This document shows, piece after piece, positions 39,248-43,346 of a DNA stretch of 43,346 nt. The stretch's first letter is position 1. Every line of letters begins with the position of its first letter. The notes under the pieces are model-generated. The model was given only the letters and a program-made list of their open reading frames with translations, searched no databases and had not been told where the DNA came from. The stretch covers positions 1 through 43,346 of IMG/VR virus record IMGVR_UViG_3300007354_000008; one strand, 5' to 3'. The stretch comes from a virus. Position numbers and translations under genes: made by a program.

Positions 39248-39495
39248 CGGCCGGCCACCGCCTGGGGCTTGGACGCTCCGTCCACGCCGTAGAACAGGGC
39301 GTCAACGCTTGCGCCGAGCGCATGTGACAGCGACCCCATCAGGGCGAAGCTCGGATTGCGTGTACCCTCCTCGATCTTGTAGAGAAGCGAGGACGAGACG
39401 CCGACGAGGGAAGCCAGACCCTCTATGCTGAGGCCCTTGGCGGTGCGCGCTGCGGTGAGCGCCGTCCGTCTTGTGCGCAACTTAGGACACTCCAT
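39244..39495 (-). CDS. Cro-like XRE repressor (83 aa)
   Basis: A one-domain HTH_3 protein: LTAARTAKGLSIEGLASLVG then SSSLLYKIEEGTRNPSF (about 10-48). The ATG at 39495 is chosen (MECPKLRTRRT) because a longer frame would start inside the operators. Its promoter and ribosome binding site are overlapped by two TGGAC-N5-GTCCA sites, so it is probably autoregulated or repressed by the divergent XRE protein. First gene of the leftward early operon, as Cro is in lambda. Confidence 0.8.
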   Translation of the reverse strand: MECPKLRTRRTALTAARTAKGLSIEGLASLVGVSSSLLYKIEEGTRNPSFALMGSLSHALGASVDALFYGVDGASKPQAVAGR

Positions 39496-39499
39496 TTCC

Positions 39500-39514
39500 T
39501 GGACTGATGGTCCA
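39500..39514. promoter_or_regulatory. Operator-like palindrome (TGGAC-N5-GTCCA), promoter-proximal
   Basis: TGGACTGATGGTCCA lies just ahead of the Cro-like start codon (39495), over its ribosome binding region and downstream of the -10 box. Half-sites are identical to those of the palindrome at 39527-39541. Half-sites also occur at 39568-39572 and 39589-39593. Confidence 0.65.
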
Positions 39515-39519
39515 TCTAC

Positions 39520-39549
39520 AGAATACTGGACCGACGGTCCACGTGTCAA
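39520..39549 (-). promoter_or_regulatory. Promoter of the leftward early operon
   Basis: On the minus strand TTGACA (39549-39544), 18 bp, TATTCT (39525-39520), 25 bases ahead of the Cro-like ATG. The consensus -35 box abuts the operator at 39527-39541, which fills the spacer. The divergent rightward promoter for the XRE/ImmA genes is not evident: only a weak TGCTAAGCT extended -10-like element (39600-39608) was noticed. Confidence 0.65.
39527..39541. promoter_or_regulatory. Operator-like palindrome (TGGAC-N5-GTCCA) within the early promoter
   Basis: TGGACCGACGGTCCA occupies the spacer between the -35 and -10 boxes. Its centre is 27 bp from the other palindrome's. A repressor bound here would block the early promoter directly. 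Confidence 0.7.
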
Positions 39550-39629
39550 GGGGAAATTTCACTTGTAGTCCAAATATCTCGCCACCCCTGGACTCAGTGT
39601 GCTAAGCTCTCGGAAGAGGTGGACCTCTC

Positions 39630-39992
39630 GTGCAGATGAGCAAGCGCATAGGTTTCGCCTGCGCAATGGCTGGCTTCTCTCGCAAGGGTCTGGCCACCGC
39701 GCTGGGCGTGTCGTATTGGTCGGTCTGTAAGTACCTGGATGGCAGTCGTATTCCGCCGCCCGACGTAGTGGCCCAAATAGCAGAGGTCACGGGGGTTTCT
39801 ACGGATTACCTCCTGGGCAGGACCGACAATCCGATACCACCGTCGGCGGTCCAGGAGAATGACCAGGACATCGCATTTTGGCTACGCTCGACCGGGGATT
39901 TGAGCGCCGCGGACAGAAAGCAGCTCCTGGATTTCGCGGACTGGCTCAGGAGCCGACCACCGAAGGGGGTTACCCGCAAGAAGCGCGACTGA
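39630..39992 (+). CDS. XRE repressor of the ImmR/CI type
   Basis: 120 aa. N-terminal HTH_3 (MSKRIGFACAMAGFSRKGLA, then GVSYWSVCKYLDGSRIPPPD and AEVTGVSTDYLLGR), followed by a helical C-terminal part (AADRKQLLDFADWLRS) with a basic end. It sits divergent to the Cro-like gene and next to an ImmA-type protease, the arrangement of ICEBs1 immR-immA, so it is the likely lysogeny repressor. GTG start; GAGGTGG lies 7 bases upstream. The ribosome binding site can be hidden in a 5-bp stem (39615-39628). Confidence 0.78.
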   Translation: MQMSKRIGFACAMAGFSRKGLATALGVSYWSVCKYLDGSRIPPPDVVAQIAEVTGVSTDYLLGRTDNPIPPSAVQENDQDIAFWLRSTGDLSAADRKQLLDFADWLRSRPPKGVTRKKRD

Positions 39993-40043
39993 GACCGGCC
40001 GCCCATTCTACGCGGAATAATCGCAGCTCGGGTGGTGGTAATC

Positions 40044-40544
40044 GTGTCCCGGAGGGCCAGCCCAGAGGCATTGGCCCGGCAGCTCCTAGCAGCGACAGGC
40101 TACCTTGACACCTACCGCTCCCGTCCTCGCCTGGACCTCCCCAGCCTGCTGGAGCACTATGACCTAGAGTGGTATCGCCGGCCGTTCGACGACCTGTCCG
40201 GAGCCCTGCTCCGCGTGGGCGGAGTCTATCGCGTCGTCACTAACGCCCGGCACAGACTGGCCCGCCAGAGGTTCACGGCGGCGCATGAGTTCAAGCATTA
40301 CCTGACCGACCGGCACCTGTCGCCGGGCTTTGCCTGCCGCCGGTACGTCGACAACCGCCTGGAGCGCGAGGCGAACGTGTTCGCGCGAGACCTACTGATG
40401 CCCGCGGAGGTCCTGGGGTGGCTCTGGGGCCAGGGCTACCACGCCCCCGAGCAGATAGGCCGCGCGCTAGGGGTGAGCGCCCAGGCCGTAGATATCCGCA
40501 TGGCCGAGCTGGAGATCGGGCCGGAAAAGGCTCTCTGGGGGTAG
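40044..40544 (+). CDS. ImmA/IrrE-type metallopeptidase
   Basis: 166 aa. A zinc protease that in ICEBs1 and related phages cleaves the XRE repressor during induction. The zinc motif HEFKH (residues 81-85) lies in AAHEFKHYL; a downstream EREANVFARDLLMP helix contains the third ligand Glu. Length is normal. GTG at 40044 is preferred because GGTGGTGG precedes it; a GTG four codons earlier lacks a ribosome binding site. The adjacent upstream XRE gene is the expected substrate. Confidence 0.85.
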   Translation: MSRRASPEALARQLLAATGYLDTYRSRPRLDLPSLLEHYDLEWYRRPFDDLSGALLRVGGVYRVVTNARHRLARQRFTAAHEFKHYLTDRHLSPGFACRRYVDNRLEREANVFARDLLMPAEVLGWLWGQGYHAPEQIGRALGVSAQAVDIRMAELEIGPEKALWG

Positions 40545-40591
40545 AGCGCGGACTGGCTGAGCAACAACCTTGGCCGAGGGAGGGGCTGTCA

Positions 40592-41008
40592 CTGAACAGA
40601 ACACGCTTTGCGATTGGGGCGACCGCAATGCTCGTTGCCGCAGGAGTCGTCGTCTGGTATCTCATCGTCACAGTGCCGATTAGGACCGACCTGGCCACCC
40701 TTAACAAGGCCGTCGCTGACCTGCTGAGGGAATCGGGGTATCGTGAGCACTTCGCGGACCTGACCCCACCGCCGCCTACCGAAAGACCATCTTTCGCCGC
40801 AGCGATCTGGGCAGCCATTGACCCGGCCGAGTATGCTGCCGCCAAACAACTGCGACTGGTCAAGAGAGACAGAGAGAAGTGCAGGGAGCAACTCGCACGA
40901 TTGAGCCTTACCGCTCTGTGTGCCGCCGGAGGGGTTCTGCTCCTTGGCGTGGTCGGCGTTGCAGCCATCCCCGCGGAACGGAAGAAGACGCCGGAGATGG
41001 ACGACTGA
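40592..41008 (+). CDS. Two-helix membrane protein, possibly CTG-started
   Basis: 138 aa. An N-terminal helix (FAIGATAMLVAAGVVVWYLI) and a C-terminal helix (LTALCAAGGVLLLGVVGVAA) surround a polar part of about 75 residues. No ATG, GTG or TTG lies in frame ahead of the first helix: GAGGGAGGGG precedes CTG at 40592 by 6 bases, which gives the whole helix. An ATG at 40628 would cut into it. In the immunity region this could be a superinfection-exclusion protein; no family recognised. Confidence 0.55.
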   Translation: MNRTRFAIGATAMLVAAGVVVWYLIVTVPIRTDLATLNKAVADLLRESGYREHFADLTPPPPTERPSFAAAIWAAIDPAEYAAAKQLRLVKRDREKCREQLARLSLTALCAAGGVLLLGVVGVAAIPAERKKTPEMDD

Positions 41009-41079
41009 TGGCCGGGGGCTACAGCGGGCAGGGACCGCAGGCGCGTCATCGAACATCCGACCGGGGGGTGAGGTAGGCC

Positions 41080-42279
41080 GTGGCCACAGGTCGCATCGAA
41101 TGGCGGAACGGGCGCCCCAGCTACATCGTCGAGTACGGCTACGACGGCCGCGGCGAGCGCCAGCGGAAGCGCTACAGCCCCAGGCGCCTCGGCCTCCCCC
41201 AGCCCCGGAACAAGGGCGAGGCGCGCCGGCAGCTCCGTAGCATCCTCGCCGAGATCGACGGCGGGACGTTCGTCGAGCCCACCGACATGACGCTCGGGGA
41301 GTATCTCGAGTACTGGCTCACGAGCTGCGCCGCGCTCCGGGTCCGGCCCCACACCCTCCTCCACTACCGGCGGGCGCTCGACCTCTACGTCACCCGGTTC
41401 CTCGGGGACCTCAGGCTCCGGTCCCTGACGCCCGTCCACATCCAGTCGCACTACCGCTACCTCCTGGAGGACGGGGCCCGGAGCCGCGAGGGAGGCCTCG
41501 GCGCGACGAGCGTCAGGATGGTCCACCGGATCCTCCGCTCCGCCCTCGCCTGGGCCGCGGACACGCGCCTCATCGCCTACAACCCGGCCGCAAAGGCCGA
41601 GCTCCCGACCGGCGACTACGAGCCGGCGGTCATCCTCGACCAGGCCGGGGCGGGAAGGCTCCTTGCCATGCTCGAGGGCACCCGTCTCGGGGAGGTCGTC
41701 CGGGCGGCGCTCCTCACGGGCTGCCGGCGGGGCGAGGTCCTGGGCTGGCAGTGGCAAGACATCGACTGGGAGGCCGGGCGGATCCGCGTCCGGAGGAACC
41801 TCACCGTCTCGCCGGGCGGGATCGTCGAGGCGCCGACCAAGACGCGGGCGGGGAAGCGCTGGCTCCGGATGGGCCCGAGCCTCGAGGCCCTCCTCCGGAG
41901 CATCCGCCGGCGCCAGGCCGAGGAGAAGCTCCGTCTGGGCCCGGCCTACGGGGACGGCCGCTGGGTGTTCGCCGAGCCGGACGGGAGCCGTCCCTCGCCT
42001 AACGCGGTGTCGGAGAGGTACCGGCGCTTCGTGGCCGGCGCCGGGCTGAAGGGCCTCCGGTTCCATGACCTCCGCCACGCGGTCACGTCGGCGCTCCAGG
42101 ATGCCGGCGAGCCGCGGCCGGAGATCGCCCGCTGGATGGGCTGGGCCTCCGAGGAGATGGTCCCGACCTACTCCCACCCTCTCCGGGACGGCCGGACCGC
42201 CGTCGAGGTGTTGGAGAGAGCCTTTGGGCACCAAACGGGCACCAAAACGGCCGCGAAAGGTTCCGACCGCGACGCCTAG
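41080..42279 (+). CDS. int: Tyrosine-type phage integrase
   Basis: 399 aa. Mediates recombination of attP with attB. N-terminal AP2-like arm-binding domain (about 1-60), core-binding SAM-like domain (about 70-170, LGEYLEYWLTSCAALRVRPH), catalytic domain with Arg in TGCRRGE (R216), Lys (K254), HDLRH (H329, R332) and Tyr in TYSH (Y364). All residues of the active site are present. GTG start with GGGGGTGAGG upstream. The extreme C-terminal codons contain two GGGCACCA elements that are part of the att region. It is transcribed with the lysogeny genes. Confidence 0.93.
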   Translation: MATGRIEWRNGRPSYIVEYGYDGRGERQRKRYSPRRLGLPQPRNKGEARRQLRSILAEIDGGTFVEPTDMTLGEYLEYWLTSCAALRVRPHTLLHYRRALDLYVTRFLGDLRLRSLTPVHIQSHYRYLLEDGARSREGGLGATSVRMVHRILRSALAWAADTRLIAYNPAAKAELPTGDYEPAVILDQAGAGRLLAMLEGTRLGEVVRAALLTGCRRGEVLGWQWQDIDWEAGRIRVRRNLTVSPGGIVEAPTKTRAGKRWLRMGPSLEALLRSIRRRQAEEKLRLGPAYGDGRWVFAEPDGSRPSPNAVSERYRRFVAGAGLKGLRFHDLRHAVTSALQDAGEPRPEIARWMGWASEEMVPTYSHPLRDGRTAVEVLERAFGHQTGTKTAAKGSDRDA

Positions 42280-42454
42280 CCCCAGCTAGAGGGCCTGCGG
42301 GGTCCCCGGTGTGGAATAACAAGGGTATTATAGCATGGCATGTCGTCTACCTGCACGAATGCGGCTCTAGCTGGGGCGGGAGTATCGCCGCGTCTCGTCC
42401 CGTCCCGTTTCGTACCGCCCCGACCCGCGGATTTGGGCACCATTTTGGGCACCA
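42223..42454. other. Putative attP: paired arm repeats around a GC-poor core
   Basis: TTTGGGCACCA occurs at 42223-42233, 42432-42442 and 42444-42454, plus GGGCACCA at 42237-42244: a pair at each side of the integrase end. Between them a perfect 13-bp inverted repeat (GCCCCAGCTAGAG at 42279-42291 and its complement at 42365-42377) encloses an AT-rich stretch with TATTATAGC (42326-42334). This is the layout of arm-type sites, core sites and overlap region of a tyrosine-recombinase attP. The 217-bp gap 42280-42496 otherwise holds no gene; a TGCTATAAT minus-strand element at 42335-42327 may be a promoter or the overlap region. Confidence 0.5.
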
Positions 42455-42496
42455 AGAGGCCGGGCCTCCGGAGAGACCCGGCCCCTTGCCCCTCCC

Positions 42497-42718
42497 CTAC
42501 CCCTCCAGTCGAAACTCCGTCCAGTCGGCCGGCGGCCTCCCGGCCTCGACCGCGAGGTACTCTCGTTGCCGGCGTCTCACGGTGTTGATCGCGACGGCCT
42601 GGGCATGGAGGTATCTCGAGATATCGCGGTAGTCCTCCGGCCGGATGGAGATCAGTCTGTTGCAGGCCCGCTCAAGGCGGCGCCGGGCCCGCTCCAGGCG
42701 CGTAAGGACGCGGCCCAT
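42497..42718 (-). CDS. Small basic helical protein (gene B, 73 aa)
   Basis: ATG one base after the stop of the 42720 gene. N-terminus MGRVLTRLERARRRLERACN is Arg-rich and matches the stub at 4-39; the middle (PEDYRDISRYLHAQAVAINT) is helical. Likely to bind nucleic acid by its charge. The partner gene upstream is the paralogue of A1. Function unknown. Confidence 0.65.
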   Translation of the reverse strand: MGRVLTRLERARRRLERACNRLISIRPEDYRDISRYLHAQAVAINTVRRRQREYLAVEAGRPPADWTEFRLEG

Positions 42719-42719
42719 T

Positions 42720-43346
42720 TCAGGCCTCCTCCTCCTCGGTGATCTCGTCCACGAGATCGCCAATCTCGTCGTACTCGCCCCTGGCCCACCCCATGGCCAG
42801 GACCTCGAACCGCTCCCCGGCTACCTCGTGGCCGTCGATGATTACGGCCCCGGTCGCGGGGGTCTCGACTTGGTGGCCGGCGGCCTCGAGGTCGGCCAGG
42901 AGGCGATGGGTAGCCAGGGCGAAGGATTGGTCGCTGGTCCGGATGGCGCCGACAGCGCCCAGACGCGTCCGACCGACGAGGATTACATCGCCGTCGGCGT
43001 CCGGGCCCGGCGCCTGCAACTCGAACCGCGCCGGAACGGACGCCCGGGCCGCGTCGAGGGTCTCGAACGCCTGGCTGGCGTGGGCGGGCATTCCGTCCCG
43101 TGCGTGGTAGGAGACCACGAACGGCTTCGCCTCCGGGTCCTGGCTGAAGACCTCGGACACGGTGACGATCTCAGGCGAGCGACGGGAGGCGATGTACTCC
43201 TGGACCTGACTCCAGGTCCAGGCCGGGTGGTTGCCCACGTACTGCTTGGGCTCCGGGATGCCGGCCAGGCCGCGGGTCCGATACGACCCGACGGTCTCCG
43301 TGTTCCATTTTTTCGCCGGAAACGCCTCGGCCAGGGCCAGGGCGAA
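42720..43346 (-). CDS. HTH-containing protein, paralogue of A1 (A2, partial)
   Basis: At least 208 aa; the N-terminus is cut by the window edge. It keeps the HTH-like part (AEAFPAKKWNTETVGSYRTR, then AWTWSQVQEYIASRR) and is close to A1 over most of its length: EYIASRRSPEIV, QDPEAKPFVVSYHARDGMPA, then A-domain-like and DEITEEEEA at the C-terminus. The order A2-B mirrors A1-stub at the other end. No function assigned. Confidence 0.7.
   Translation of the reverse strand, partial: FALALAEAFPAKKWNTETVGSYRTRGLAGIPEPKQYVGNHPAWTWSQVQEYIASRRSPEIVTVSEVFSQDPEAKPFVVSYHARDGMPAHASQAFETLDAARASVPARFELQAPGPDADGDVILVGRTRLGAVGAIRTSDQSFALATHRLLADLEAAGHQVETPATGAVIIDGHEVAGERFEVLAMGWARGEYDEIGDLVDEITEEEEA

Noticed and set aside
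39563-39608. Rightward promoter for the XRE/ImmA genes
   Set aside because: TTGTAG has no -10 box at the right distance and TGCTAAGCT has no -35 box; neither is good enough to annotate.
40291-42234. 647-aa open frame on the minus strand over the integrase
   Set aside because: It is an antisense shadow: GC-rich third positions keep it open, it is full of Arg, Pro and Gly, and it covers three well-supported plus-strand genes (immA, membrane protein, int).
1-43346. tRNA genes or tRNA-anchored att sites
   Set aside because: No cloverleaf or terminal CCA with stems was found near the integrase or elsewhere; the GGGCACCA elements are not part of a tRNA-like fold.

Overview
The window reads as a near-complete genome of a temperate, short-tailed (podovirus-like) phage of a GC-rich, Gram-positive host. 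Evidence for the host type: strong GGAGG-type ribosome binding sites, frequent GTG/TTG starts, roughly two-thirds GC by eye, a cell-wall lysis cassette without spanins, and a secreted protein with a copper-amine-oxidase-N-like (stalk) domain, a domain common in Firmicutes. No tRNA, rRNA, IS element or CRISPR array was found.

Layout. (1) 1-1405, leftward: a large HTH-containing protein (A1) and an 11-codon stub, driven by a near-consensus promoter that carries two GTTGA-N5-TCAAC palindromes. (2) 1603-1784: five TGTCCG iterons spaced exactly 11 bp, a probable late promoter and a terminator-like hairpin just ahead of the late operon. (3) 1817-19892, rightward: terminase small and large subunits, three small proteins, portal, scaffold, major capsid protein, decoration-like protein, neck adaptor, a giant tail-hub protein with lectin-like insertions, and two large internal/ejection-type proteins. 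There is no tape measure, tail tube or sheath, which supports a short tail. (4) 19894-20667: a leftward moron-like secreted protein with its own promoter. (5) 20778-22243: lysis genes (a membrane protein, an M23 endolysin fused to a degenerate amidase, and a holin), closed by a strong terminator. (6) 39495 down to 22469, leftward: a very compact early operon, most genes joined by 4-nt ATGA/GTGA overlaps. It encodes an excisionase-like protein, an XRE protein, a DUF6166-like protein, a putative annealing protein, a Cas4-like nuclease, a replication initiator-like protein, a DnaB helicase, an ATP-grasp protein, a ParB-like Cys-rich fusion, a secreted LysM-M23 peptidase, RusA, an ASCH protein, many small Zn-ribbon or membrane proteins and, last, a sigma-region-4-like late regulator. 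(7) 39496-41008: divergent repressor region with two TGGAC-N5-GTCCA operators, an XRE repressor, an ImmA/IrrE protease and a two-helix membrane protein. (8) 41080-42279: tyrosine integrase followed by an attP-like region. (9) 42497-43346, leftward: genes B and A2 (partial), paralogous to the stub and A1 at the left end.

How it works together (inference): the XRE repressor and ImmA set the lysogeny switch at the 39.5 kb promoter; the leftward early operon replicates and recombines the DNA and ends with a regulator that could switch on the rightward late promoter at 1.66 kb; late genes package DNA, build the virion and lyse the host. Repeat pairs on both sides of a putative att core suggest an unintegrated genome. 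If so, the two ends are close on a circle and the A/B modules form a tandem duplication beside the packaging genes.
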